A DNA stretch of 64,000 nt from Coriobacteriaceae bacterium. GTDB taxonomy: Bacteria; Actinomycetota; Coriobacteriia; Coriobacteriales; Atopobiaceae. The stretch lies in the NCBI GenBank assembly GCA_004557505.1, contig SFGZ01000010.1:1-64000 (forward strand). The letters are read 5' to 3'. Of the stretch, positions 1-9,289 are shown piece by piece (positions within the stretch are counted from its first letter, which is position 1; each line of letters begins with the position of its first letter). A model generated the notes under the pieces. The model did no database searches and was not told the DNA's origin. It was given only the letters and a program-made list of their open reading frames with translations. The position numbers were made by a program, and so were the translations under genes.

Positions 1-498
1 TACCACGAGTACATGGCCAAGTTCTTCGCCGAGCGGCCGTGGGTGTGGGCGTCGCACGTCTGGAACATGTTCGACTTCGCGGCCGACGCGCGCGACCAGG
101 GCGGCGAGCCCGGCATGAACCACAAGGGGCTTGTGACCTTCGACCGCAAGACCAAGAAGGACGCCTTCTACATCTACAAGGCCTACTGGTCAGACGAGCC
201 ATTCGTACACCTGTGCGGCCGTCGCTACGTCGACCGCCCCGAGTCCACGACGACGGTCAAGGTCTACACGAACCAGCGGCAGGTCACGCTCTATGCCAAC
301 GGCGAGGGGCTGGGCACGCAGACCGCCGTCGACCACAAGGCCACCTTCAGCGTGCCGCTCACCGGCAAGCTTGACCTGCGCGCCGCGGCAGGGGAGTGCT
401 CGGACGAGATCTCCATCCGCCATGTGGACGCGCCCAACCCAGGCTACCGTCTGCACGAGAGGGCGAAGCAGAAGAGCAACTGGGCCGACAACGAGTAG
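1..498 (+). CDS. GH2 family beta-galactosidase, 3' end only
   Basis: Partial gene: the frame is open at base 1 and ends with TAG at 496-498, giving the last 165 residues. The fragment starts in the end of the GH2 TIM barrel (RPWVWASHVWNMFDF, then GMNHKGLVTFDRKTKKDAFY, typical of LacZ-type enzymes), followed by a beta-sandwich region of the kind found after the barrel in long GH2 enzymes. The expected role is hydrolysis of terminal beta-galactosides or related glycosides; the specificity cannot be judged because the catalytic glutamates lie outside the window. A GH3 glycosidase follows 143 bases downstream on the same strand, so the two may form a glycan-use locus. Confidence 0.85.
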   Translation, partial: YHEYMAKFFAERPWVWASHVWNMFDFAADARDQGGEPGMNHKGLVTFDRKTKKDAFYIYKAYWSDEPFVHLCGRRYVDRPESTTTVKVYTNQRQVTLYANGEGLGTQTAVDHKATFSVPLTGKLDLRAAAGECSDEISIRHVDAPNPGYRLHERAKQKSNWADNE

Positions 499-641
499 GT
501 CGAACCAGGCCGAAGGGGCACGGGGGTCGTAGGAGACGCATGGGCATCGTGCGCCGCGAAAGCCGGACGGCGCTGGAGATAACGAAGGGAAAGGAATGGA
601 CATGCATGACGCAAGAACACGCATGGCGAGGGGAGGCACCC

Positions 642-3600
642 ATGAGTAGCAAGACAAATCCCAAGGGTACGATAACGCGCCGTGGCCTGTTTGGGCTTGG
701 CGCCCTCGGGCTGTCCGTGGCTGCGGGCGCAGGTGGCGTGATGGAGAACTTCTCCTCCACGCTCGATGCCAACCTTGGCACCAGAAGCGAGGTGCTCAGC
801 TCCCGCAGCACCGACGACGAGCCGCTGTACGAGGCATTCAAGCCCTCCAAGGATGTGCTCAACCCCGACGGCTCGGGCAACTCGCACGCGCTCATCCAAA
901 AGGCCATCGACCTCAACCGCAAGCAGGCGGGCGAGGGCGCGGTCCTGATGAAGAACGCCGGTAACGGTCGCGGCCTGCCGCTCGCGCCGGGCTCGCGCAT
1001 CTCGATGTTCGGCATCCGCTCCAACGTCCCCATGCTCGGCTCCAGCTTCGGCCTCAAGCTCTTTGGCCCCGGCATCACGCTTGAGCAGGCGCTCACGCAG
1101 AGCCGCACCGACTTCGCCAACACCATCGTGACGAACGTGGACCGCAAGACCGGGGCGATAAACCCGACCATGGCCTCCTGGGGCGGTGACGAGTTCGACT
1201 TCGACGGCGCCGGCATGAGCGTCAACCCCACGATGGCCGACATCTACGAGAAGCTCGGCGACAGCTACCCGCACGCCAACTGCGAGATGACCGTCAACGT
1301 CTACGACCCGAAGGAGCCCTCGCTTGCCGACATCGAGGGTGTGAACCAGGACTTCCGCTCCAGCTTCGCCGAGTACGGCGACGCGGCAGTCGTGGTCATC
1401 TCGCGCCCGACGGCCGAGTCCATCGACTACCTGCCCGGCGCCATCGCCGAGGGGCTGGGCGCCGACGAGCCGCTACAGCTCACCGACAACGAGCGCGCCG
1501 CCATCGCGCTGGCCAAGGAGTGCTCGAGCAACGTCATCGTGCTTCTCAACACCGCCAACGTCGTCGAGATACGCGAGCTCGCCGACGATCCGGACATCTC
1601 CTCCATCCTGTGGATAGGCTTCCCCGGCTGCTATGGCATGCTCGGCGTCGCCGATGTCATCTGCGGCAGGGTCAGCCCCTCCGGCGCCCTCACGGACACC
1701 TACGCCACGCACAACCTGAGCGCGCCGGCGATGCGGAACATGGGCGACTACAGCTACGCCAACGCCGACATCCTCACCCGCACGGGCGGCATGTTCGGCA
1801 ACGTCGCCTCGAACTACGTCATCGAGAACGAGGGCATCTACGTCGGGTACAAGTACTACGAGACGCGCTACTTCGATCAGGTCATGGGCCGCGCCAACGC
1901 CACGTCGTCGGCGGGCGCCACCGTGGGCGACTCGTGGAACTACGCCGACGAGGTCGTCTACCCGTTTGGCCACGGCCTGTCCTACACCACCTTCACGCAG
2001 GAGGTCGTCGGCGAGCCTCGCCTCGAGCTCACCAAGCTGGACAACGGCGCCACCACGGCCTACGTCACCTTCACCGCCAAGGTGACCAACACGGGCGACG
2101 TCGCCGGAAAGTCCATCGTCCAGATCTACGGCTCGGCGCCCTACACCCCGGGCGGCATCGAGAAGTCCGCGATCCAGCTCCTGAACTTCGAGAAGACCGG
2201 CGAGCTTGCGCCCGGCGCCTCCGAGGAGGTACGTGTCAAGGTCGACCTCCAGTACGTCGCGAGCTGGGACAGCTCCCACGACAACGCCAACGGCACCAAG
2301 GGCACCTGGCTGCTCGAGCCGGGCACGTACTACTTTGCCCTCGGCAACGGCGCCCACGAGGCCGTGAACAACGTCCTGGCCGCGCAGGGCGTCGATGCGA
2401 GCCGCCTGTCGGGCTCCGGTGACGCCGCCAAGGTCTGGGCCATGGACATCAACGATGGCGTCATGCCCGCCACGGTGCTCTCGATCTCCAAGAACGGCGC
2501 GCAGGTCTCCAACCACCTCGAGACCGCCGACTGGAACTACTTCCAGCCCGGCGAGGTCTCCTACCTCTCCCGCGCGGACTGGAAGGGCACTTGGCCCAAG
2601 GAGTATGCCGACATGACGCTCACCGACGAGCGTCTCATCGACTACCTGAACGGCCACTACTACGACGTCAAGACCGACGACGACACCTCAGACATCGTGT
2701 GGGGCGCCGACTCCGACCTCATGTTCTGGGACATGAAGGGCAAGGACTACGACGATCCCGCCTGGGGCGAGCTGCTTGACAAGATCACCCTTGAGGAGGC
2801 GCTCTACATCGCCACCTTCGGCGGCCCGTCCATCCCCGGCATCGCCTCCATCGGTCTCCAGGAGCACTACCTCACGGAGAACGCCGGCAACGGCATCGTC
2901 ATCGCTCTCAACGCCACGCAGGACGTGAGCGCCCCGTGGGCCATCGGCTCGTCAGACCCCAACGGCGCGTGGAACGGCGCGGTCTTTGGCAACGCGCCTC
3001 TGACCGCCGCCTCCTTCAACAACGGCCTGTACTTCGAGATGGGCCAGTTCGTGGGCGAGGAGTCCCTGTTCACGGGCATCGCCATGCTGTGGGGGCCGGG
3101 CCTCAACATCCACCGGCAGCAGTACAACGGCCGCACCGGCGAGTACTACTCCGAGGACCCCGTGCTCTGCGGCAACACCGCCATGGAGTACTCGATGGGC
3201 GCCCTTGAGTACGGCCTCATCGCCTCGCCCAAGCACTTCGCCTTCAACGACCAGGAGACCAACCGCTCCGGCGTGGCCCCGTACATGACCGAGCAGCAGG
3301 CGCGAGAGAACGAGCTGCGCGGCTGGCAGATAGCGTTCGAGGCGACCGACTACGACACGGCGGACCGCAACGCCAACATGACCGGCCTCATGACCTCCTT
3401 CTCGAAGATCGGTCCCATCGAATGCACCTGCAACAAGGGGCTCATGACCGACATCCTCAAGGACGAGTGGGGCTTCCGCGGATACGCGGTCACGGACATC
3501 TACGACGACACCGACCTGTGGGCATCCGTACTCGTGTCCGGCACCACCTGCTTCGACACGCGCGGCATCTCGGGCTTCTACGACTCGACGACGCTCGAGA

Positions 3601-3884
3601 ACTGCGCGACCTTCGCGAACCAGCTCGATGGCATCACCATCGGCGTCGACAAGGTCGCCCATGACGCCACCGTCCAGAAGGCGGCCAAGGAGTCCGCGCA
3701 CATGGTCCTGTACGCCATGCTCCAGTCCAACCTGATCAACCGCTATAACAGCACGACGCGCATGGAGCCGCAGATGACCTGGTGGCGTGGCACGTACCTT
3801 GGCACGGCAGCCGTCTTCGGGGTGCTTGCCGTGGGTGCTGCGGCCTCGGCCGTCATGAGCTCGCGCAAGAGAGAGGAGGCGTAG
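642..3884 (+). CDS. GH3 family beta-glucosidase with permuted domain order, membrane-anchored
   Basis: A 1080-residue glycoside hydrolase. The N-terminus has a Tat-like motif (ITRRGLFGLGALGLSVAAGA). The domain order is reversed relative to most GH3 enzymes: the alpha/beta sandwich comes first (from about residue 75, GEGAVLMKNAGNGRGLPLAPG, through the VYPFGHGLSYTTF region), then an Ig/FnIII-like stretch, and only then the TIM-barrel part (from about residue 700; KHFAFNDQETNR; GFRGYAVTDIYDD with the probable nucleophile Asp). It ends in one transmembrane helix (TAAVFGVLAVGAAASAVM) and a basic tail (SSRKREEA). Reversed GH3 enzymes are known, for example from ruminococci. The start at 642 has a GGGGAGG site 6 bases upstream; an in-frame ATG at 606 is the alternative. 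A small membrane protein follows after 4 bases. Confidence 0.88.
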   Translation: MSSKTNPKGTITRRGLFGLGALGLSVAAGAGGVMENFSSTLDANLGTRSEVLSSRSTDDEPLYEAFKPSKDVLNPDGSGNSHALIQKAIDLNRKQAGEGAVLMKNAGNGRGLPLAPGSRISMFGIRSNVPMLGSSFGLKLFGPGITLEQALTQSRTDFANTIVTNVDRKTGAINPTMASWGGDEFDFDGAGMSVNPTMADIYEKLGDSYPHANCEMTVNVYDPKEPSLADIEGVNQDFRSSFAEYGDAAVVVISRPTAESIDYLPGAIAEGLGADEPLQLTDNERAAIALAKECSSNVIVLLNTANVVEIRELADDPDISSILWIGFPGCYGMLGVADVICGRVSPSGALTDTYATHNLSAPAMRNMGDYSYANADILTRTGGMFGNVASNYVIENEGIYVGYKYYETRYFDQVMGRANATSSAGATVGDSWNYADEVVYPFGHGLSYTTFTQEVVGEPRLELTKLDNGATTAYVTFTAKVTNTGDVAGKSIVQIYGSAPYTPGGIEKSAIQLLNFEKTGELAPGASEEVRVKVDLQYVASWDSSHDNANGTKGTWLLEPGTYYFALGNGAHEAVNNVLAAQGVDASRLSGSGDAAKVWAMDINDGVMPATVLSISKNGAQVSNHLETADWNYFQPGEVSYLSRADWKGTWPKEYADMTLTDERLIDYLNGHYYDVKTDDDTSDIVWGADSDLMFWDMKGKDYDDPAWGELLDKITLEEALYIATFGGPSIPGIASIGLQEHYLTENAGNGIVIALNATQDVSAPWAIGSSDPNGAWNGAVFGNAPLTAASFNNGLYFEMGQFVGEESLFTGIAMLWGPGLNIHRQQYNGRTGEYYSEDPVLCGNTAMEYSMGALEYGLIASPKHFAFNDQETNRSGVAPYMTEQQARENELRGWQIAFEATDYDTADRNANMTGLMTSFSKIGPIECTCNKGLMTDILKDEWGFRGYAVTDIYDDTDLWASVLVSGTTCFDTRGISGFYDSTTLENCATFANQLDGITIGVDKVAHDATVQKAAKESAHMVLYAMLQSNLINRYNSTTRMEPQMTWWRGTYLGTAAVFGVLAVGAAASAVMSSRKREEA

Positions 3885-3888
3885 GGCC

Positions 3889-4344
3889 ATGGCAGCCACT
3901 ACCGCCAAGAAGGGCGTCGGACTCTACCTCGACGCCGTCGCCATCGTCCTTGCCGTCGCGGGCATCGTCGCGATGATCGTCAGCGGCACGATGGGCTCGG
4001 GATACGAGTTTTCGGGCCTGCCGCTGTACGCATGTGCCTGCGTCCTCGCGGTCGCGCTCATCGTCGTGGCAATCTACACCGATCTCAAGTGCGCGGAGAA
4101 GGGCCCCGGCCTCGTGGCGCTGTTTGCGCTCGGCGTGGCCATCTTTCTCCTTGCGTACTCGGGAATCCAGGTTGTCTCGTCGCGCGCCCTCACCATCTCG
4201 GGGCTGTTCTCATGGAACTCCATGGACACCACGGGCTGGCACATGTTCTGGGCCGCCGCGACGTCCGCCGGGTGCCTTCTGGCCTCGTCGGTGCTGCTGA
4301 CCATCGGGGGCTTCTTGCCCATCGCCAAGGCGCCCGCCCGCTAG
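3889..4344 (+). CDS. small four-helix membrane protein of unknown function
   Basis: A 151-residue protein not recognised as a named family. Hydrophobic segments are visible at about residues 14-34 (AVAIVLAVAGIVAMIV), 45-64 (PLYACACVLAVALIVVAIY), 73-92 (GLVALFALGVAIFLLAY) and 120-143, so it is probably a four-helix inner-membrane protein. It starts 4 bases after the GH3 stop and must be co-transcribed with that gene; both products are membrane-bound, which suggests a partner or accessory role, but this is inference only. Confidence 0.7.
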   Translation: MAATTAKKGVGLYLDAVAIVLAVAGIVAMIVSGTMGSGYEFSGLPLYACACVLAVALIVVAIYTDLKCAEKGPGLVALFALGVAIFLLAYSGIQVVSSRALTISGLFSWNSMDTTGWHMFWAAATSAGCLLASSVLLTIGGFLPIAKAPAR

Positions 4345-4350
4345 AAGGGT

Positions 4351-4375
4351 GCGCCCGGACGCCGTGTCCGGGCGC
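4351..4375 (+). terminator. GC-rich hairpin after the GH3 operon
   Basis: A perfect 9-bp stem, GCGCCCGGA/TCCGGGCGC with a 7-base loop, lies 6 bases after the stop of the membrane protein. No clear T-tract follows, so it may be a weak or Rho-assisted terminator. Confidence 0.5.
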
Positions 4376-4558
4376 CTCGAGTGCGTCCCTTTCCCGACGG
4401 GGCGTCCCGGACCTGCCATGCGCCGGGCGTCCCGTCTCCCGTGTCGCGCGCCCTCGCCTCGCCCCTCATCGCTGGTGGCGGGCGGGGGCGCGCTTCGCCG
4501 TCTCCTCTCGCGCCTTATGCTATCCTGAATCAGCTTCATGCCGCGTGGAAGGGGACCC

Positions 4559-5317
4559 ATGATAGAGTTCGAGCACGTTTCCAAGAGCTACGATCCCGCT
4601 CTCGCCCCGGCCGTCGACGACCTCTCGCTGAGCGTGCGCGACGGTGAGATCTTTGGGCTTCTCGGCCACAACGGCGCAGGAAAGACGACGCTGCTCAAGA
4701 TGCTCGTGGGGGTGCTGGCGCCCAGCTCCGGCCGCATTCTCGTGGACGGGTTTGATGTGGGGGAGAACCCGCTCGAGGCCAAGCGCCGCCTGTGCTTCGT
4801 GGATGACTCCCCCGATCACCTGCTTCGCCTCAAGGTCAGCGAGTACCTGGGCTTCATTGCCGACATGTACGCCGTGCCCGACGAGCGCCGCGCACCGCGC
4901 GTGGAGCGCCTCGCGCGCGAGTACGGCATGGAAGGGCGCCTCTCCGACACCCTCCAGGCGCTCTCCCACGGCATGCGCCAGAAGGTCATGATCATGGGCG
5001 CGCTCCTGGTGAACCCGCCCGTCTGGGTTCTCGACGAGCCGCTGACGGGCCTCGATCCGCGCTCCTCCTTCACGCTCAAGAGCTCCATGCGGGCGCACGC
5101 CGACGCCGGCAACACGGTGCTGTTCTCCACGCATGTGCTCGACGTGGCCGAGCGCGTGGTTGATCGCGTGGGCGTCATCGATCACGGGCGCCTTCTCTTC
5201 GTGGGCACGGTGGACGAGATGCGCGATCACTTTGCGTCCGACAGGGACGAGTCACTCGAGCAGATGTTCCTGGAGCTCACCGGCGGCGCCCCCACCGTGG
5301 CGGAGGAGGACCTCTGA
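4559..5317 (+). CDS. ABC transporter ATP-binding protein
   Basis: A 252-residue ATPase subunit. Visible motifs: Walker A GHNGAGKTT (about residues 36-44), Q-loop region, signature LSHGMRQK, Walker B VWVLDEP and an H-loop histidine (FSTHVLD). It most resembles export-type ATPases (CcmA/NatA-like). The ATG at 4559 is preferred over an upstream in-frame ATG at 4538 because GGAAGGGG sits 5 bases before it. The stop overlaps the first base of the permease start (TGATG), so the two subunits are translationally coupled. Confidence 0.93.
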   Translation: MIEFEHVSKSYDPALAPAVDDLSLSVRDGEIFGLLGHNGAGKTTLLKMLVGVLAPSSGRILVDGFDVGENPLEAKRRLCFVDDSPDHLLRLKVSEYLGFIADMYAVPDERRAPRVERLAREYGMEGRLSDTLQALSHGMRQKVMIMGALLVNPPVWVLDEPLTGLDPRSSFTLKSSMRAHADAGNTVLFSTHVLDVAERVVDRVGVIDHGRLLFVGTVDEMRDHFASDRDESLEQMFLELTGGAPTVAEEDL

Positions 5318-7104
5318 TGGCCGCGGCACCTGTCTTCGACCTGCGCGCGATACGATCGCTCTGGCGGGTGACGTCTCGCGGCGAGCTGCTCCAGTCCCTC
5401 GGCGGCGCGTCGTCCCCATCCCGCGGCGGAGCCATGTGGATGCAGCTCCCGCCGGGCGTCCGCCGGGTCCTTTCGGCGCTGGGGCGCGCCCTCGCGATAG
5501 TCGTGCTCATGGTCTACTCGGTCCTCGCGGGCCTCACCGTAGGCCGCATGGGGATGGGCGTCCCGCAGGTGCTCGCGATGGCGGCCATCTCGTGTACGTT
5601 CGTCGTGGTGATCTTCGGCATGCCCTACGCCATCTCCACGCTCTATCTCTCGAAGGACGTGTCGTTCTACCTGGCGCTGCCCATCCCCGTGCGGACGCTT
5701 TTGACCGTGCGCCTTGGCCACTTCGTTGCGAGCTGCTCGAGCTTGGCGCTCGTGTTCGCGGCCTTCGGCGCGGGCGCCCTCTTCCAACTGGGTGCGCCCG
5801 TCGTCGACTACCTGCGTCTGGCGGTGCTGCTGCCGTCCTGCGCCGTCTCGGGCTGTTGCACGGTGCTTCTCATCCTGATGCTGCTCATGCGCCTGACGCC
5901 GCTCTCATCCCATGTCGAGACGCTCACCACGGTGCTCAGCACGCTCTTTACCGTGGCCATCGTGCTGGGGAGCCTCCTCGTCGGCCCGCTCATGAGCGAT
6001 CCCTCGCAGATGTCGGCGGTCACCTCGACCGACGTCCCGCGCGTCCTCGCCACCGTCTTCAACCCCGGGCTGCTCGCGCTGGAGGCCCTCGCCGCCACCG
6101 ATGCGGTGGCTCTCGCGCTTGCGGTGGTCCTGCTCCTGGCGCTCTCCTGCGCGCTCTTCCTGCTCGCGCTTCGCGTGGGCGACTGGGCCTACCTCCCCTC
6201 CGCCCGCGCCCTCCAGATGCGGGGCGGTTCCTCCGCGCACAGGCTTGGCGACGCCGAGCTTGTCTCGCGCCTGGCGTCGCGGCCGCAGTGGCGGGCCACC
6301 CTCTCGCGAGACCTGCGCTGCATGGTGAGAAACCCCGTCTTCTTCAACCAGTTCGTGATCTCCTCGCTCCTGATGCCGCTCGTGCTGCTGGTGAGCCTGG
6401 GGCTTCCCGCGCTGATGGGGCTGCGAGACGCTGGGGAGGCGGGCGGCGTCGCCGCCGTATTCGAGGGGTTTGGCACCGCGCGCGACGCGCTCTCGCCGGC
6501 GCTCGCCCTGGACGGCCCGATTGGGCCGTGGTTCCTCGTGGGGGCGCTTGCGGCCGGGGCCCTGCTCTGCGGCGTCCTCGCCTATGCGACCGCCAAGGCC
6601 GTGAGCCGGGACGGTGCCGACTTCGACCTCATTCGTTCGCAGCCCGTTGACTGGCGCCAGTACGTGAGCGGCAAGCTGCTCGCCGCCCTCATCGTACACG
6701 TGGCACCCACGCTCGTGCTGCTGAGCCTTCTCAACCTCGTCCTCGCCGTCGTGGTCGTGCCCGCTCCAACGGCCGTCGCGGCGGAGATCATGCTCGTGCT
6801 TTCGCCGCTTCCCATCCACCTTGCGGCCTTCGCCTACGGTGCCGTGCGCCCCATGCTCGACTGGGAGAACGAGGCGGAGCTCTCGCGCGGGGTGGGCGCC
6901 TCGGTGCTCGTCTGGGCCTCCATGCTCCTGGCCCCGCTCACGATGGCCCCCGCAGCCATCCCGCTGCTCGCGGCCATCTTCTGGTCCCTGCACCCCGCGC
7001 TCGCCTGCGTCTTCTCCCTCGCCCTGCTCGTCGGCGAGGCGGCGCTTGCCTGGCACGCGTGCATGGCCGTGAGCGTGTCCGCCCTCTCGCGCCCAAGGGG
7101 CTAG
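5317..7104 (+). CDS. ABC transporter permease (putative exporter)
   Basis: A 595-residue membrane protein with about twelve hydrophobic segments, e.g. LAIVVLMVYSVLAGLTVGRMG, ALVFAAFGAGALF, VALALAVVLLLALSCALFLLAL and the C-terminal LLAAIFWSLHPALACVFSLAL. A long cytoplasmic loop near residues 290-340 carries the basic stretch RDLRCMVRNPVFFN. It starts one base inside the stop of the ATPase gene, so it is the permease of that transporter. The substrate is unknown; the size is that of large two-repeat export permeases. Confidence 0.82.
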   Translation: MAAAPVFDLRAIRSLWRVTSRGELLQSLGGASSPSRGGAMWMQLPPGVRRVLSALGRALAIVVLMVYSVLAGLTVGRMGMGVPQVLAMAAISCTFVVVIFGMPYAISTLYLSKDVSFYLALPIPVRTLLTVRLGHFVASCSSLALVFAAFGAGALFQLGAPVVDYLRLAVLLPSCAVSGCCTVLLILMLLMRLTPLSSHVETLTTVLSTLFTVAIVLGSLLVGPLMSDPSQMSAVTSTDVPRVLATVFNPGLLALEALAATDAVALALAVVLLLALSCALFLLALRVGDWAYLPSARALQMRGGSSAHRLGDAELVSRLASRPQWRATLSRDLRCMVRNPVFFNQFVISSLLMPLVLLVSLGLPALMGLRDAGEAGGVAAVFEGFGTARDALSPALALDGPIGPWFLVGALAAGALLCGVLAYATAKAVSRDGADFDLIRSQPVDWRQYVSGKLLAALIVHVAPTLVLLSLLNLVLAVVVVPAPTAVAAEIMLVLSPLPIHLAAFAYGAVRPMLDWENEAELSRGVGASVLVWASMLLAPLTMAPAAIPLLAAIFWSLHPALACVFSLALLVGEAALAWHACMAVSVSALSRPRG

Positions 7105-7113
7105 CGGCAACCC

Positions 7114-7617
7114 ATGCGCATACGTCAGGCAGCGGCGGCAGACCTCGACGGCGCTCTCGCGGTTTACGAGAGCGCCCGCGCCTTCATGCGGGAGGCCGGC
7201 AACCCCAACCAGTGGGGAGACGGCTTTCCGCCACGCGAGCTGGTGGAGAGCGACATCGCCGCGGGCGTCCTGCGCGTCTGCGCGGGCGAGGCCGATGAGG
7301 TCCTTGGGTGCTTTGCCTTCATACCCGGGCCGGAGCCCGACTACGCGCGCGTCTATGAGGGCGCCTGGCCGAGCGACGAGCCCTATGACGTGGTGCATCG
7401 CTTTGCCGCCCTGCGTCAGGGACAGGGGGTTGGCGGCGCCATGCTCGACTGGGCCTTGGGGCACGGGCGCAACCTCCGGGTGGACACCCACCGCGACAAC
7501 AAGCCGATGCAGGGGCTTCTCGCCAGCAGGGGCCTCTCGTGCTGCGGCATCATCAGGCTGGGGCGCAGCGGTGACGAGCGGCTGGCCTATGCCCGCGCGC
7601 CCCGCGGCAGGCAGTAG
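7114..7617 (+). CDS. GNAT family N-acetyltransferase
   Basis: A 167-residue protein with the GNAT layout: N-terminal MRIRQAAAADLDGALAVYESA, a central strand region (EVLGCFAFIPGPEPDY) and the acetyl-CoA-binding part LRQGQGVGGAMLDWALGHG. The next segment, LRVDTHRDNKPMQGLLASRG, is typical of small-molecule acetyltransferases of this type. The substrate cannot be inferred. It lies 9 bases after the ABC permease and may be the last gene of that operon. Confidence 0.85.
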   Translation: MRIRQAAAADLDGALAVYESARAFMREAGNPNQWGDGFPPRELVESDIAAGVLRVCAGEADEVLGCFAFIPGPEPDYARVYEGAWPSDEPYDVVHRFAALRQGQGVGGAMLDWALGHGRNLRVDTHRDNKPMQGLLASRGLSCCGIIRLGRSGDERLAYARAPRGRQ

Positions 7618-7728
7618 GCGGCAGCGTCCTCTTCGCCGGGCCGCTCCGGCGTCTTGGGGGCGATGGGCACTCGGGGCCTGTCGTTTCGCATGGACGCCAG
7701 GACCTGGACCGTCGCATGCATGAAGCCT

Positions 7729-7761
7729 CGCCGCCCTGCCGAGAAGACTGGCGGGGCGGCG
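7729..7761. terminator. hairpin between convergent GNAT and purH-type genes
   Basis: Stem CGCCGCCCTGCC/GGCGGGGCGGCG with one mismatch and a 9-base loop, in the space between two convergent genes. Probably a bidirectional terminator, although no strong T-tract is present on either side. Confidence 0.45.
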
Positions 7762-7802
7762 AGAAAGACGGGTGTCGCGCATGTGGGGGCTTGGCTCGCG
7801 CC

Positions 7803-8981
7803 CTAGTGGTGGAACAGCCTGAGGCCGGTGAAGCACATGGCCATCCCGTAGCGGTCGGCAACCTCGATCACGTTGTCGTCGCGGATGGAGCCGCCGGGCT
7901 CTGCCACGTAGCGCACGCCGGAGCGGTGCGCGCGCTCGATGTTGTCGCCAAAGGGGAAGAAGGCGTCGGAGCCCAGCGCCACGTCCGTCTGCTGGGCCAG
8001 CCAGGCGCGCTTCTCGTCTTCCGTAAGGACCTCGGGCCTCTCGGCAAAGACGCGCTGCCAGGCGCCGTCGGCCAGGACCTCGTCGCGCTCGTCCGAGATG
8101 TAGAGGTCGATGGCGTTGTCGCGGTCCGGGCGGTGGATGCCGTCAACAAAACGCAGGCCAAGCACCTTGGGATGGCGACGCAGCCACCAGGTGTCGGCCT
8201 TGCTGCCGGCAAGGCGCGTGCAGTGGATGCGGCTCTGCTGCCCGGCACCCACGCCGACGGCCTGGCCGTCCTTCACGTAGCACACGGAGTTCGACTGCGT
8301 GTACTTGAGGGTGATGAGGCTCACGATCATGTCGATCTTTGCCGCCTCGGGGACGTCCTTGTTCTTGGTGACCACGTTGCCGAGAAGCTCGCGGTCGATC
8401 TTCGAGAAGTTGTGCCCCTGCTCGAAGGTGATGCCAAAGACGTCCTTGTGCTCGACGGCGGGACAGACGTAGCCTGGGTCGATCTGGACCACGTTGTACC
8501 TGCCATGCTTCTTGGAGCGCAGGATCTCGAGAGCCTCCGGCGTGTAGCCGGGGGCGATGACGCCGTCCGAGACCTCGTGCTTGAGGTAGAGGGCCGTGCG
8601 TTCGTCGCAGGTGTCCGAGAGGGCGGCCCAGTCGCCGAAGGAGCTCATGCGGTCGGCGCCGCGGGCGCGGATGTAGGCGCAGGCGATGGGCGTGAGCTCG
8701 CCCTCGTCATCCACGAAGAAGGCCTTCTTGTCCTCCTCGGAAAGCGGCGTTCCCACTGCGGCACCGGCAGGCGAGACATGCTTGAACGACGCGGCGGCGG
8801 GCATGCCGGTTGCCTCGCGCAGCTCGCGCACGAGCTGCCAGGAGTTGAGGGCGTCGAGGAAGTTGATGTAGCCAGGGGTGCCGGAGAGCACCGTGACGGG
8901 CAGCTCGGAGCCGTCGGCCATGAAGATGCGAGCGGGTTTCTGGTTGGGATTGCAGCCGTACTTGAGTTCGAGAGAGTTCAT
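7803..8981 (-). CDS. purH: AICAR formyltransferase (stand-alone, PurH transformylase domain)
   Basis: A 392-residue protein that transfers the formyl group of 10-formyl-tetrahydrofolate to AICAR, the penultimate step of IMP synthesis. It starts MNSLELKYGCNPNQKPARI, the hallmark of short AICARFT proteins, and lacks the MGS-like IMP-cyclohydrolase domain of bifunctional PurH (about 520 residues). Family motifs include KHVSPAGAAVG, RGADRMSSFGDWAALSD, GVGAGQQSRIHC and the C-terminal DAFFPFGDNIERAHRSGV. The start at 8981 is chosen for AGGAAAGG upstream; the frame is open further upstream but the extension is not conserved-looking. The missing cyclohydrolase is supplied by the PurO-type gene just upstream. 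Confidence 0.93.
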   Translation of the reverse strand: MNSLELKYGCNPNQKPARIFMADGSELPVTVLSGTPGYINFLDALNSWQLVRELREATGMPAAASFKHVSPAGAAVGTPLSEEDKKAFFVDDEGELTPIACAYIRARGADRMSSFGDWAALSDTCDERTALYLKHEVSDGVIAPGYTPEALEILRSKKHGRYNVVQIDPGYVCPAVEHKDVFGITFEQGHNFSKIDRELLGNVVTKNKDVPEAAKIDMIVSLITLKYTQSNSVCYVKDGQAVGVGAGQQSRIHCTRLAGSKADTWWLRRHPKVLGLRFVDGIHRPDRDNAIDLYISDERDEVLADGAWQRVFAERPEVLTEDEKRAWLAQQTDVALGSDAFFPFGDNIERAHRSGVRYVAEPGGSIRDDNVIEVADRYGMAMCFTGLRLFHH

Positions 8982-9185
8982 ACGTTTCCTTTCCTGCGGT
9001 GGGCTCTGCGCCTCTTGTCTGCTGCTCAAACAGCGCTTCGCGAACTCGCCGCAGGCAAGAGGCGAAGAGCCTGTGGCGAGAGGAAAGACCAGGCGTGGCG
9101 TACGTGCGGCTGCCACCCATCAGCCAGCCACGGAAACCCCCAAAGGGCAGCTGCAACGTCAGGGGGTGGAGGCGACAAGGGGTGC

Positions 9186-9279
9186 GGGAGCGGGCGGCGC
9201 CATGTGAAAGCCGAGTTCCGCAGCCACGCCTGGCGTGGCGAGGACTGTCTGAGGCGGGCGCATGGCACCGCCCGCTCCC
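9186..9279. repeat. nested palindromic element downstream of purO
   Basis: Outer arms GGGAGCGGGCGGCGCCATG (9186-9204) and CATGGCACCGCCCGCTCCC (9261-9279) match with one mismatch; inside them is a second hairpin, GCCACGCC/GGCGTGGC (9223-9230, 9232-9239). It begins 11 bases after the purO stop, so it may act as a terminator or RNA-stabilising element. The rest of the 308-base gap between purH and purO shows nothing else recognisable. Confidence 0.6.
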
Positions 9280-9289
9280 ACCCGCGCCC

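Noticed and set aside
1473..2657. Long minus-strand open frame opposite the GH3 gene
   Set aside because: It mirrors the codon structure of the GH3 gene in very GC-rich DNA, is rich in Val/Gly/Arg repeats and has no recognisable domain or RBS.
5905..7836. 643-codon minus-strand open frame opposite the ABC permease and GNAT genes
   Set aside because: Arg/His/Glu-rich low-complexity translation typical of an antisense shadow; the plus-strand genes have clear families.
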